The position numbers and the translations under genes are program-made. A stretch of 13,531 nucleotides of DNA from an uncultured Eubacterium sp. (GTDB lineage Bacteria; Bacillota; Clostridia; Lachnospirales; Lachnospiraceae). The stretch covers positions 1 through 13,531 of the forward strand of contig CABRZK010000036.1 in NCBI GenBank assembly GCA_902475415.1, in the 5' to 3' direction. Shown here in pieces: positions 6,367 to 13,531 of the stretch (its first letter is position 1; the number at the start of each line of letters is the position of its first letter). The notes under the pieces are model-generated. The model ran no database searches, was not told the origin of the DNA, and worked only from the letters and a program-made list of their open reading frames with translations.

Positions 6367-6393
6367 CTGAAAGAATGTATGATACACTATAAT
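6360..6393 (+). promoter_or_regulatory. Promoter of tex
   Basis: ATGACA (6360-6365) lies 17 nt before TACACT (6383-6388), which has an extended TG at 6380-6381. A perfect TATAAT follows at 6388-6393 but has no good -35 at the proper distance. Either -10 gives a very short leader before AAAGGA (6404-6409). The -35 overlaps the -35 of the minus-strand promoter. Confidence 0.6.
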
Positions 6394-6416
6394 CACTTGG
6401 CAGAAAGGAATTATAT

Positions 6417-8615
6417 ATGGATATTATAAAGAAACTTGCAGAAGAATTACAGATTCGTCCGGGACAGGCGCAGGCTGCTGTGAAACTGATCGATGAGGGA
6501 AATACCATTCCGTTTATTTCCCGTTATCGAAAAGAGGCAACCGGTGCGTTGAATGATGAAGTGCTCAGAAATTTATATGAGCGTTTAAATTATCTGCGTA
6601 ATCTGGAAGATAAAAAGGATCAGGTCATTTCTTCCATTGAAGAACAGGGAAAACTGACAGAAGAGTTAAAAAATCAGATTCTGGCAGCAGATACCCTGGT
6701 GGCGGTGGATGATCTGTATCGTCCGTATCGACCGAAACGTCGGACCAGAGCAACTATCGCGAAGGAACGGGGACTGGAACCGCTGGCAAATCTTCTTGTT
6801 TTACAAAAACTGGATCATCTGGCGGAAATAGAAGCGGAACAATATATTTCAGAAGAAAAAGGCGTAACATCTGCAGAGGAAGCCTTGCAGGGAGCTATGG
6901 ATATTGTGGCAGAGTCCATCGCTGATAAAGCGGACTATCGTACCTATATCAGAGAAAAAACAATGAAAAAAGGTACTCTGACCTCCGTGGCAAAAGATGA
7001 AACGGCAGAATCTGTCTACGAAATGTATTATAATTTTGAAGAACCGGTTGCAAAACTGGCTGGACACCGGATTCTGGCATTGAACCGTGGAGAAAAAGAA
7101 AAAATCCTGACGGTAAAAATAGATGCGCCGGAAGAGGAGATTATCCGTTATCTGGAAAAGAAAACGATTCGTCGGGAGAATCCATATACAACACCATATT
7201 TAAAAGAGGCTGTGGCAGACAGTTATCAGAGACTGATCGCCCCGGCGATTGAACGTGAAATTCGAGGTTCTCTGACAGAGGAAGCGCAGGAAGGGGCCAT
7301 CCGGGTATTTGGAAAGAACTTAGAGCAGCTTCTGATGCAGCCGCCAATTCGTGGACAGGTAGTTCTTGGATGGGATCCGGCGTTCCGTACCGGATGTAAG
7401 CTGGCAGTGGTAGATGCTACGGGAAAAGTGCTGGATACGGTTGTTATTTTTCCGACTGCGCCGCAGAATAAGGTGGCAGAAGCAAAAGCAGTATTGAAGA
7501 AACTGATTGCAAAGTATCATATTACACTGATTTCCGTGGGAAATGGTACTGCATCCAGAGAATCCGAGCAGGTTATTGTAGAGTTACTGAAAGAACTTCC
7601 GGTTCCGGTACAGTATGTGATCGTTAATGAGGCCGGCGCAAGTGTCTACTCCGCAAGTAAACTTGCCACCGAAGAATTTCCGAATTTTGATGTAGGACAG
7701 CGAAGTGCAGCCTCCATTGCCCGCAGATTGCAGGATCCGCTGGCAGAACTGGTAAAAATCGATCCGAAATCCATTGGCGTCGGACAGTATCAGCATGATA
7801 TGAACCAGAAACGTCTGGGCGAGGCGCTGGAAGGCGTTGTGGAAGACTGTGTCAATAAAGTCGGTGTAGACCTGAATACGGCTTCGGTACCACTTCTGGA
7901 GCATGTTTCCGGAATTAACAAGACCATTGCAAAAAATATTGTTGCATACCGGGAAGAAAATGGTATATTTAAGAATCGAAAAGAGTTACTGAAGGTAGCC
8001 AAACTGGGACCGAAAGCCTTTGAACAGTGTGCCGGATTCTTAAGAATCAGTGACGGTACCCAGCCACTGGATGCGACCAGTGTGCATCCTGAGAGTTATG
8101 GTGTGGCCGAAGCGTTACTGAAACGTCTGGGATATTCCGGGGATGAGCTGAAAAAGGGAGCCATTCCGGGTATTCATAAGAAAATCAGCGACTATAAGAA
8201 ACTGGCAGAAGAACTTGGAGCGGGTGCACTGACACTTCAGGATATTGTGAGCGAGCTGGAAAAACCGGGACGTGATCCGCGTGAGGACATGCCAAAACCG
8301 ATCCTTCGTACCGATGTACTGGAAATGAAAGATCTGAAACCGGGAATGATCTTAAAAGGTACGGTGCGAAATGTCATTGATTTCGGCGCATTTGTAGATA
8401 TCGGTGTCCATCAGGACGGACTGGTGCATATTTCCCAGATCTGTGACCGATTTATCAAACATCCGTTGGAAGCAGTATCTGTAGGTGATATCGTAGACGT
8501 TCAGGTATTAAGTGTCGATGTCGCCAAAAAGCGAATCGCACTGACGATGAAGATTCAGAATGAGGAATCTTCATTGAAACAGCATGGTGGAAAGAAAAAT
8601 CAGAAAGCAAAATAA
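6417..8615 (+). CDS. tex: Tex, S1-domain RNA-binding transcription accessory protein
   Basis: A 732-residue cytoplasmic nucleic-acid-binding protein of the Tex/Spt6-like family, linked in other bacteria to transcription and RNA turnover. The full domain order is present. The helical N-terminus has EGNTIPFISRYRKEATG (27-43) and DDLYRPYRPKRRTRATIA (98-115). A YqgF/RuvC-like domain covers about 313-445 (VLGWDPAFRTGCKLAVVD). Helix-hairpin-helix segments cover about 480-545 (VDLNTAS, VSGINKTIAKNIVAYR). The S1 domain covers about 638-712 (GTVRNVIDFGAFVDIGVHQDG), followed by a Lys-rich tail. AAAGGA lies 7 nt before the ATG. Length and motifs are normal and nothing looks broken. It has its own promoter and is followed by a 108-nt gap before tsaE. 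Confidence 0.96.
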   Translation: MDIIKKLAEELQIRPGQAQAAVKLIDEGNTIPFISRYRKEATGALNDEVLRNLYERLNYLRNLEDKKDQVISSIEEQGKLTEELKNQILAADTLVAVDDLYRPYRPKRRTRATIAKERGLEPLANLLVLQKLDHLAEIEAEQYISEEKGVTSAEEALQGAMDIVAESIADKADYRTYIREKTMKKGTLTSVAKDETAESVYEMYYNFEEPVAKLAGHRILALNRGEKEKILTVKIDAPEEEIIRYLEKKTIRRENPYTTPYLKEAVADSYQRLIAPAIEREIRGSLTEEAQEGAIRVFGKNLEQLLMQPPIRGQVVLGWDPAFRTGCKLAVVDATGKVLDTVVIFPTAPQNKVAEAKAVLKKLIAKYHITLISVGNGTASRESEQVIVELLKELPVPVQYVIVNEAGASVYSASKLATEEFPNFDVGQRSAASIARRLQDPLAELVKIDPKSIGVGQYQHDMNQKRLGEALEGVVEDCVNKVGVDLNTASVPLLEHVSGINKTIAKNIVAYREENGIFKNRKELLKVAKLGPKAFEQCAGFLRISDGTQPLDATSVHPESYGVAEALLKRLGYSGDELKKGAIPGIHKKISDYKKLAEELGAGALTLQDIVSELEKPGRDPREDMPKPILRTDVLEMKDLKPGMILKGTVRNVIDFGAFVDIGVHQDGLVHISQICDRFIKHPLEAVSVGDIVDVQVLSVDVAKKRIALTMKIQNEESSLKQHGGKKNQKAK

Positions 8616-8723
8616 AGTTCTTACAGACGTGAAATGCAAGAAATAGAATTTGACAGGATTGAGAAAAGTAAGAAAAGTAATCCTTATAGGAATCACAAAA
8701 GTGAAATGGATGAGGAAGAAATG

Positions 8724-9158
8724 ATGAGAATAGAGACATTTTCTGCAGAAGAAACCTATGCATTAGGAAAAAAACTGGGAAGTGAGGCAAATCCGGGTGA
8801 TGTTCTGACACTGATCGGTGATCTGGGTGTTGGAAAGACCGTGTTTACCCAGGGATTTGCAGACGGACTTGGAATTACTGAACCAATTAACAGCCCGACC
8901 TTCACTATTGTTCAGGTATATGAGGAAGGACGACTTCCGTTTTATCATTTTGATGTATACCGGATCGGTGATATTGAAGAAATGGATGAAATTGGGTATG
9001 AAGATTATTTTTATGGAAATGGTGTGACGATGATTGAATGGGCAAATTTGATCGAGGAGATTCTGCCACAGGATTACCGGGAAGTTCAGATCGAAAAAGA
9101 TCTGGAAAAAGGATTCGATTATCGTACAATTACAATCAGGGAGGTACACCGGGCATGA
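8724..9158 (+). CDS. tsaE: TsaE, ATPase of tRNA t6A37 synthesis
   Basis: TsaE works with TsaB and TsaD in transferring the threonylcarbamoyl group to A37 of ANN-decoding tRNAs. The 144-residue protein has the Walker A motif GDLGVGKT (32-39), SPTFT (57-61), HFDVYR (75-80) and EWANLIEEILP (105-115), all typical of the family. The ATG at 8724 (or the adjacent 8721) is chosen because GAGG (8712-8715) lies 8 nt before it and homologues begin MxIxTxSxEET. The frame stays open to 8634 and would add 30 unsupported polar residues. Its stop overlaps the tsaB start in ATGA. A TTGACA lies at 8650-8655, but no -10 sits at the right distance. Confidence 0.93.
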   Translation: MRIETFSAEETYALGKKLGSEANPGDVLTLIGDLGVGKTVFTQGFADGLGITEPINSPTFTIVQVYEEGRLPFYHFDVYRIGDIEEMDEIGYEDYFYGNGVTMIEWANLIEEILPQDYREVQIEKDLEKGFDYRTITIREVHRA

Positions 9159-9874
9159 AAATTTTAGCGTTAGACAGTTCCGGACTGGTAGCCAGCGTAG
9201 CCATCGTAGAAGACGATAATATGCTGGGAGAATATACCGTAAATTATAAAAAAACACATTCACAGACACTGCTTCCGATGCTGGATGAAGTGGCAAAAAT
9301 GATTGATCTGGATCTGAACAGTATCGATGCCATTGCAGTTGCGGCCGGACCGGGATCTTTTACGGGACTCCGCATCGGATCAGCGACAGCAAAAGGTCTT
9401 GGACTGGCTCTGGATAAACCACTGATTCATATTCCGACGGTGGATGCGCTGGCATGCAACCTGTGGGGACATCAGTCGCTGATCTGCCCATTAATGGATG
9501 CCAGACGTCAGCAGACCTATACCGGAATTTATGAATTTAAAGATGGTGCATTGCAGATTATACAGCAGCAGTGTGCGGTTGGAATCAGTGAAATTGTTGC
9601 GCAGGTGAATGAACTGGGACGACCGGTCACATTTTTGGGTGATGGTGTTGCCGTATTTCACAATTATATAGAAGAAAACTGTAAGGTGCAGCATGACTAT
9701 GCACCGGCTCATATGAACAAACAGCGTGCCGGCGCGGTGGCATGGCTTGGACTTCAGTACGCGCAGGAAGGCAAGCTGGAGACAGCAGCCGAACATTGTC
9801 CGGATTATCTGCGCCTGTCACAGGCAGAGCGTGAACGTCAGGAAATGCTGGAGAAACAGAATGCCGGAAAATAA
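9155..9874 (+). CDS. tsaB: TsaB, t6A37 complex subunit
   Basis: A 239-residue ASKHA-fold protein that pairs with TsaD and stimulates t6A formation. It begins MKILALDSSG, and the family hallmark AVAAGPGSFTGLRIGSATAKG runs from 61 to 81. Long upstream open frame back to 9038 is ignored: ATG 9155 is where homologues begin, and GGGAGG (9139-9144) lies 10 nt before it. The 4-nt ATGA overlap with tsaE and the 14-nt overlap with rimI suggest coupled translation and balanced production. Confidence 0.94.
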   Translation: MKILALDSSGLVASVAIVEDDNMLGEYTVNYKKTHSQTLLPMLDEVAKMIDLDLNSIDAIAVAAGPGSFTGLRIGSATAKGLGLALDKPLIHIPTVDALACNLWGHQSLICPLMDARRQQTYTGIYEFKDGALQIIQQQCAVGISEIVAQVNELGRPVTFLGDGVAVFHNYIEENCKVQHDYAPAHMNKQRAGAVAWLGLQYAQEGKLETAAEHCPDYLRLSQAERERQEMLEKQNAGK

Positions 9875-10340
9875 CAAGTTACAGGTAGAAATACGCAGAA
9901 TGATTCCGGAAGATATCCAGGAAGTGGCAGCTCTGGAAGTCGCGTGCTTTTCTGAACCGTGGAGCGAACAGGCTTTTTCTGATGCATTGCAACAGCCGGA
10001 TGTTCTGATGGTGGTTGCCATGCAGACAAACGACGGAAAACAGACACTTGCCGGATATTGTGGAATTTACCTTTCGCTGGATGAGGGGGAAATCACAAAT
10101 GTAGCAGTCTGCCCGGAATACAGAAAACAGGGCATTGCGGATCAGATTTTAGATGTAGTGTTTGTAGAAGCAAAGAAACGAGGGACAGAAAAAATCTATC
10201 TGGAAGTGCGTGAAAGTAATCTGCCGGCACAGAGACTGTATCAGAAGCATGGATTTGCGTCCTGTGGAATGAGAAAGAATTTTTACCGAAAACCGACAGA
10301 GCATGCAATCGTGATGTGCGCCGATTTAGATCGTGTCTGA
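9861..10340 (+). CDS. rimI: RimI-type ribosomal protein S18 alanine N-acetyltransferase
   Basis: A 159-residue GNAT-fold acetyltransferase; RimI acetylates the N-terminus of ribosomal protein S18. Acetyl-CoA motif A is EYRKQGIADQIL (86-97). LEVRESNLPAQRLYQKHGF (114-132) carries the conserved acidic E116 and tyrosine Y127 typical of RimI. FSEPWSEQAF (30-39) is the usual N-terminal signature. The ATG at 9861 lies within the end of tsaB, with GGAG (9850-9853) 7 nt before it. The tsaB-rimI pairing is a classic arrangement and strengthens the call; substrates other than S18 are possible. Confidence 0.9.
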   Translation: MPENNKLQVEIRRMIPEDIQEVAALEVACFSEPWSEQAFSDALQQPDVLMVVAMQTNDGKQTLAGYCGIYLSLDEGEITNVAVCPEYRKQGIADQILDVVFVEAKKRGTEKIYLEVRESNLPAQRLYQKHGFASCGMRKNFYRKPTEHAIVMCADLDRV

Positions 10341-10413
10341 AAAATCATGTAGTCAGTTCCTGTGTTATGGTTGAAAGACGATAGAACGCGCATATGACGC
10401 GGAGGATAAGTAA

Positions 10414-10644
10414 GTGAGAAAAGCAGATATTTTATATTGCAATTGTTGTGGAAAAAAGATCCCGGAAGGATACAACCGTGACACCGAAGATTTTTTCCAT
10501 TTTGAAAAGACCTGGGGCTATTTTTCGGATAAAGATGGTCTCAGTCAGTGTGCGGATATCTGTGAATCCTGTATGGAACAGTGGATGTCACAGTTTCTGA
10601 TTCCGCCTCAGACCGTGGAAAGGACGGAAATATTTGAATGTTAG
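10414..10644 (+). CDS. Small cysteine-rich zinc-ribbon-like protein
   Basis: This 76-residue protein starts at GTG 10414, with GGAGGA (10401-10406) 7 nt upstream. It has seven cysteines. Two CxxC knuckles, C9-C12 (CNCCGKKIP) and C50-C53 (CESC), look like a zinc ribbon, with WGYFSDKDG (34-42) between them. C11, C46 and the C-terminal C76 are extra. I do not know a function for it. It follows rimI after 73 nt and overlaps rnz by 7 nt, so it is translated in step with the tRNA 3'-processing enzyme. A small RNA- or protein-binding accessory is possible but is inference. Its codon pattern and ribosome binding site support a real gene. Confidence 0.8.
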   Translation: MRKADILYCNCCGKKIPEGYNRDTEDFFHFEKTWGYFSDKDGLSQCADICESCMEQWMSQFLIPPQTVERTEIFEC

Positions 10645-11546
10645 ATGTATGTTTACTTGGTACGGGAGGAATGATGCCCTTGCCGTATCGAAAATTAACT
10701 GCGTTGATGACGCGGTACAATGGCAGCAGTCTGCTCATTGACTGTGGTGAAGGAACGCAGGTCGCCATCAGGGAAAAAGGGTGGAGTGTGCATGATCTGG
10801 ATGTGATCTGTTTTACCCATTATCACGCAGATCATATCAGCGGTCTACCGGGACTTCTACTGACACTTGGAAATGCAGACCGCACAAAACCGGTGCATAT
10901 GATCGGACCAAAAGGCCTGGAACGTGTCGTCAATGCATTGCGCACGATTGCGCCGGAACTTCCGTTTTCCATTGAGTACCATGAGATTACAGAAAAAGAG
11001 CAGGATTTTGAGATGAATGGATACTGCATCCATGCGTTTCGTGTCAATCACAATGTGACCTGCTATGGATATACGCTGGAAATTAAGCGTCAGGGACGCT
11101 TTGATGTGGAGAGAGCCCGTGCGCAGGAGATTCCGCAGAAATACTGGAGTCGTCTGCAAAAAGGCGAAATCATCGAAGACGAGGGTCGTACACTGACACC
11201 GGATATGGTGCTTGGACCGCAGCGAAAAGGTATCAAACTGACATACTGTACGGATACGCGGCCGGTACCGTTGATTGCAGAATGTGCAAAAGGGGCAGAT
11301 CTGTTTATCTGTGAGGGTATGTATGCAGAAAAAGAAAAAGAAGCAAAAGCCCGTCAGTACAAGCATATGACATTTTATGAGGCAGCAAATCTTGCAAAAA
11401 AAGCAGAAGTTGGAGAAATGTGGCTGACGCATTTCAGTCCGTCTCTGACCAGAGCGGAAAGTTATATGGATGAAGTGCGTAAGATTTTTCCGGAGGCATC
11501 TCTGGGAAAAGACGGACGCACGACAGAACTGGAATTTGAAGATTAA
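10638..11546 (+). CDS. rnz: Ribonuclease Z (metallo-beta-lactamase fold)
   Basis: tRNA 3' endonuclease family, cutting after the discriminator base when CCA is absent. The 302-residue protein has LIDCGEGTQ (33-41) and the zinc motif THYHADHISGLPGLL (60-74: H61, H63, D65, H66). Further ligand positions are H138, D206 and H265, and H243 lies in KHMTFYEAA. The exosite region RFDVERARAQEIP to LGPQRKG (154-198) is typical of RNase Z, though the usual PPGP after the IP is replaced by PQKYW. The N-terminal glycine loop is also atypical (GTGGMMPLPYRKLTALM). The start codon overlaps the previous gene and the ribosome binding site is weak, so translation probably depends on the upstream gene. A related phosphodiesterase activity is possible. 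Confidence 0.88.
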   Translation: MLDVCLLGTGGMMPLPYRKLTALMTRYNGSSLLIDCGEGTQVAIREKGWSVHDLDVICFTHYHADHISGLPGLLLTLGNADRTKPVHMIGPKGLERVVNALRTIAPELPFSIEYHEITEKEQDFEMNGYCIHAFRVNHNVTCYGYTLEIKRQGRFDVERARAQEIPQKYWSRLQKGEIIEDEGRTLTPDMVLGPQRKGIKLTYCTDTRPVPLIAECAKGADLFICEGMYAEKEKEAKARQYKHMTFYEAANLAKKAEVGEMWLTHFSPSLTRAESYMDEVRKIFPEASLGKDGRTTELEFED

Positions 11547-11570
11547 ATAAGAAAGAGCAGAGTGATTATT

Positions 11571-12596
11571 ATGGCAGAGAAAGATGTTTTGATTCTTGCG
11601 ATTGAAAGTTCCTGCGATGAGACCGCGGCAGCAGTTGTAAAAAATGGCAGAGAAGTATTATCAAACGTGATTTCATCACAGATCGCATTACACACTTTAT
11701 ACGGAGGTGTTGTTCCTGAAATTGCCTCCAGAAAACATATTGAAAAGATTAATCAGGTCATTCAGGAAGCGTTGGATGAGGCTCACGTAACTTTGGATGA
11801 CATTGATGCAATTGGCGTTACTTATGGACCGGGGCTTGTAGGTGCCCTGCTTGTTGGCGTGGCAGCAGCTAAAGCGATCAGTTATGCCAGAAAGATTCCA
11901 CTGGTAGGAGTGCATCATATTGAAGGTCATATCAGTGCCAATTATATTGAAAATAAGGATCTGGAGCCGCCATTTTTATGCCTGGTGGTTTCCGGCGGAC
12001 ATACGCATCTGGTCAAAGTGGCAGATTATGGAAAATACGAAATCCTCGGAAGAACCAGAGATGATGCGGCAGGTGAAGCTTTTGATAAAGTAGCCCGTGC
12101 CATCGGACTTGGTTATCCAGGCGGACCGAAGATAGAAAAAGCAGCCAGAGAAGGAGATCCGCTGGCAATTCCGTTTCCGAAAGCAAAAGTCAACGATAAT
12201 CCGTATGACTTTAGTTTCAGTGGTGTAAAATCAGCGGTATTGAATTATATTAATGGTTGTAAAATGAAAAATATCGAGATTGTACCGGCAGATATTGCAG
12301 CTTCCTTCCAGAAAGCGGTAACGGATGTGCTGATCGCACATGCGATGCATGCTGCAGAAGAATTTAAAATTGACAAACTGGCCATTGCAGGGGGCGTTGC
12401 GTCCAATAGTGCGTTACGCGACGGGATGCGTGCAGCGTGTCAGGAACGCGGAATCTCATTTTACCATCCTTCACCGATTTTGTGTACAGACAATGCAGCT
12501 ATGATTGGTGCAGCGGCATATTATGAATATATGGCAGGAACCCGTCACGGCTGGGATCTGAATGCTGTTCCGAATTTGAAATTGGGAGAACGCTGA
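11571..12596 (+). CDS. tsaD: TsaD, threonylcarbamoyl transferase for t6A37
   Basis: Catalytic subunit that transfers threonylcarbamoyl from TC-AMP to A37 of tRNA. The 341-residue protein shows AIESSCDETAAAV (10-22), the metal motif HIEGH (H116, H120), VVSGGHTHLV (139-148), IAGGVASNSALR (272-283) and CTDNAAMIGAAAYY (305-318) with the metal ligand D307. Length is standard. The ATG at 11571 is preferred over an upstream GTG at 11562 because homologues begin close to it. The ribosome binding site is weak (CAGAG at 11558-11562). Its partners tsaE and tsaB lie about 1.7-2.4 kb upstream, separated by rimI, the zinc-ribbon gene and rnz. ispD starts 1 nt after its stop. Confidence 0.97.
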   Translation: MAEKDVLILAIESSCDETAAAVVKNGREVLSNVISSQIALHTLYGGVVPEIASRKHIEKINQVIQEALDEAHVTLDDIDAIGVTYGPGLVGALLVGVAAAKAISYARKIPLVGVHHIEGHISANYIENKDLEPPFLCLVVSGGHTHLVKVADYGKYEILGRTRDDAAGEAFDKVARAIGLGYPGGPKIEKAAREGDPLAIPFPKAKVNDNPYDFSFSGVKSAVLNYINGCKMKNIEIVPADIAASFQKAVTDVLIAHAMHAAEEFKIDKLAIAGGVASNSALRDGMRAACQERGISFYHPSPILCTDNAAMIGAAAYYEYMAGTRHGWDLNAVPNLKLGER

Positions 12597-12597
12597 T

Positions 12598-13311
12598 ATG
12601 AGTGAAAAAAAACACCATGCAGCGATTGTGCTGGCAGCAGGAAAAGGCTCACGTATGAAGAGTAATGTACCGAAGCAATATCTCTCATTAGAAGGAAAGC
12701 CTGTGCTGTATTATGCACTTCGTGCTTTTGAAGAAAGTTTCATAGATGAAATAGTGCTTGTGACCGGAGCTGGAGAGGAAGCTTATTGCCAGAATGAGAT
12801 CGTGAAAAAATATGGTTTTCAGAAAGTTACCAGAGTGATTGCAGGTGGAAAAGAGCGTTATGATTCTGTTTACCGTGGACTTTGTGCCCTGAAAGGGATA
12901 GACTATGTCTACATTCATGATGGAGCAAGGCCTTTTATTGATCAGGGCATGTTAGCACGTGCCAAAGAAAATGTGGAGAAATATCAGGCCTGTGCGGCGG
13001 GAATGCCAAGCAAGGATACAATAAAAATAATAAATAAAGAAGGATTTGTGGAAGAAACACCACAGCGTAAGTCAGTATGGATCATTCAGACTCCGCAGGT
13101 GTTTTCCTATCCGTTGATTTATCATGCATATGAAAAAATGTATCAGGACATGCCGACAATACAGATTACAGACGATGCAATGGTAGTAGAGACCATGTTG
13201 CAGATGCCTGTCAAGCTGTATGAAGGAAGCTACAATAATATAAAAATCACAACACCGGAAGATTTGTCGGTGGCAAAGGCATTTCTGATGCGTGAATTGG
13301 GGGAAAAATAA
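12598..13311 (+). CDS. ispD: IspD, 2-C-methyl-D-erythritol 4-phosphate cytidylyltransferase
   Basis: Third step of the MEP isoprenoid pathway: CTP plus MEP gives CDP-ME. The 237-residue protein has the CTP loop LAAGKGSRM (12-20), PKQY (25-28), HDGARP (107-112, metal ligand D108), ETPQR (153-157, catalytic-type arginine R157), TPQ (165-167), TDDA (191-194) and GSYNNIKITTPEDL (210-223). GGGAG (12584-12588) inside the end of tsaD lies 9 nt before the ATG, so translation is probably coupled to tsaD. No ispF follows, although the two are often adjacent in other bacteria. TarI-type cytidylyltransferases are the main alternative but fit the motifs less well. Confidence 0.92.
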   Translation: MSEKKHHAAIVLAAGKGSRMKSNVPKQYLSLEGKPVLYYALRAFEESFIDEIVLVTGAGEEAYCQNEIVKKYGFQKVTRVIAGGKERYDSVYRGLCALKGIDYVYIHDGARPFIDQGMLARAKENVEKYQACAAGMPSKDTIKIINKEGFVEETPQRKSVWIIQTPQVFSYPLIYHAYEKMYQDMPTIQITDDAMVVETMLQMPVKLYEGSYNNIKITTPEDLSVAKAFLMRELGEK

Positions 13312-13408
13312 GTAATGCAGGTCTGATCTGATACAGGAACATGGGATGATAAGTATTGTTAAAATACACCAGTAAGGACGCTATATGAGTGAACTGTAAC
13401 CATAGATG

Positions 13409-13467
13409 AAAAAAATGTAAAAAAAGTGAAAAAAGTTGTTGACAAGGCAAGGCAATCTATGTATAAT
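13409..13467 (+). promoter_or_regulatory. Consensus tRNA promoter with phased A-tracts (UP-like element)
   Basis: TTGACA (13439-13444) and TATAAT (13462-13467) are both perfect and exactly 17 nt apart. Three A-tracts begin at 13409, 13419 and 13429, one DNA turn apart, directly upstream of the -35. This is the position of an UP element and would also bend the DNA. The rest of 13312-13408 holds no gene and no convincing ispD terminator. Confidence 0.88.
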
Positions 13468-13473
13468 CATTCT

Positions 13474-13492
13474 TGCGTTGAGTCGAAACGCA
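13474..13492 (+). other. Hairpin at the predicted 5' end of the tRNA precursor
   Basis: TGCGTT (13474-13479) pairs with AACGCA (13487-13492) around the 7-nt loop GAGTCGA. The predicted transcription start is about 13474, so the primary transcript would begin with this stem. The tRNA starts 8 nt further on. A role in 5' end protection or RNase P processing is possible. Confidence 0.5.
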
Positions 13493-13500
13493 TTACAATT

Positions 13501-13531
13501 GGAGAGATATCGAAGTGGTCATAACGAGGCG
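13501..13531 (+). tRNA. tRNA, probably tRNA-Ser (5' part only, cut by window end)
   Basis: GGAGAGA (13501-13507) is a 7-nt acceptor arm, followed by TA at positions 8-9. The D-arm is TCG/CGA (13510-13512 and 13525-13527) with the AGTGGTC-type loop, then G26 and the start of the anticodon stem, GCG. GGAGAG with a 3-bp D-stem is typical of class II tRNA-Ser; tRNA-Tyr or tRNA-Leu is less likely. The anticodon lies outside the window. Confidence 0.75.

Noticed and set aside
8650..8689. Possible promoter before tsaE (TTGACA at 8650-8655)
   Set aside because: The -35 is perfect, but nothing like a -10 box lies 16-18 nt downstream; the nearest TATA-like sequence (8685-8690) is about 29 nt away.
9038..9154. 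N-terminal extension of tsaB by 39 residues
   Set aside because: It lies inside tsaE, has no homologous segment in TsaB, and a good start with GGGAGG exists at 9155.
8763..9296. 177-residue open frame on the minus strand across tsaE and tsaB
   Set aside because: It is antisense to two clearly recognised genes and has no recognisable domain.
10371..10398. Possible promoter before the zinc-ribbon gene (TTGAAA-N16-TATGAC)
   Set aside because: The -10 matches only 4 of 6 bases, and the start would fall on the ribosome binding site; read-through from rimI is simpler.
10857..11432. 191-residue open frame on the minus strand inside rnz
   Set aside because: It is antisense to the RNase Z motifs, has a Phe/Cys-rich shadow composition, and no ribosome binding site was evident.
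13312..13408. Terminator after ispD
   Set aside because: Only short stems were seen (for example GTATT/AATAC near 13352-13368), with no T-run. The end of the ispD transcript remains unexplained.

Overview
The window looks like chromosomal DNA of a low-GC Firmicute, most likely a Lachnospiraceae-type clostridium. The evidence is strong AGGAGG-type ribosome binding sites, close gene packing, a threonine cluster that uses an ApgM-type protein where homoserine kinase would be expected, and the order tsaE-tsaB-rimI-(small zinc-ribbon gene)-rnz-tsaD-ispD. No mobile element, CRISPR array, phage gene or clear sign of recent transfer was seen.

Region 1 (1-4466) is an aspartate/threonine pathway operon. 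After the last 22 codons of an unidentified gene and its terminator, a promoter at 141-169 leads into an HTH-ACT protein (PheB/UPF0735 family), homoserine dehydrogenase (hom), an ApgM-family phosphomutase-like protein proposed in the literature to act as homoserine kinase, and aspartokinase. Together they could carry aspartate to aspartyl-phosphate and aspartate semialdehyde to homoserine and on to phosphohomoserine, with ACT domains as amino-acid sensors. The aspartokinase gene contains an AAGGAGG internal ribosome binding site placed to make a separate regulatory beta subunit. The operon ends at a strong hairpin terminator.

Region 2 (4467-6400) holds three small uncharacterised membrane proteins: DUF975-like on the minus strand, DUF2752 on the plus strand, and a DUF4190-like protein on the minus strand. 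Compact divergent control regions lie around them, and three hairpins lie between aspartokinase and the DUF975 gene.

Region 3 (6360-8615) is tex, an RNA-binding transcription accessory protein. Its promoter appears to share its -35 box back-to-back with the DUF4190-like gene.

Region 4 (8616-13311) is a tRNA-centred run of genes: tsaE, tsaB and tsaD for t6A37 modification, rimI for N-terminal acetylation, a 76-residue cysteine-rich protein overlapping rnz (tRNA 3' processing), and ispD (isoprenoid precursor synthesis). Many junctions overlap by 4-14 nt, which suggests translational coupling.

Region 5 (13312-13531) has no gene until a consensus promoter (TTGACA-N17-TATAAT) preceded by three A-tracts at exact 10-bp steps. 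It drives a tRNA, probably tRNA-Ser, that is cut off by the window end.
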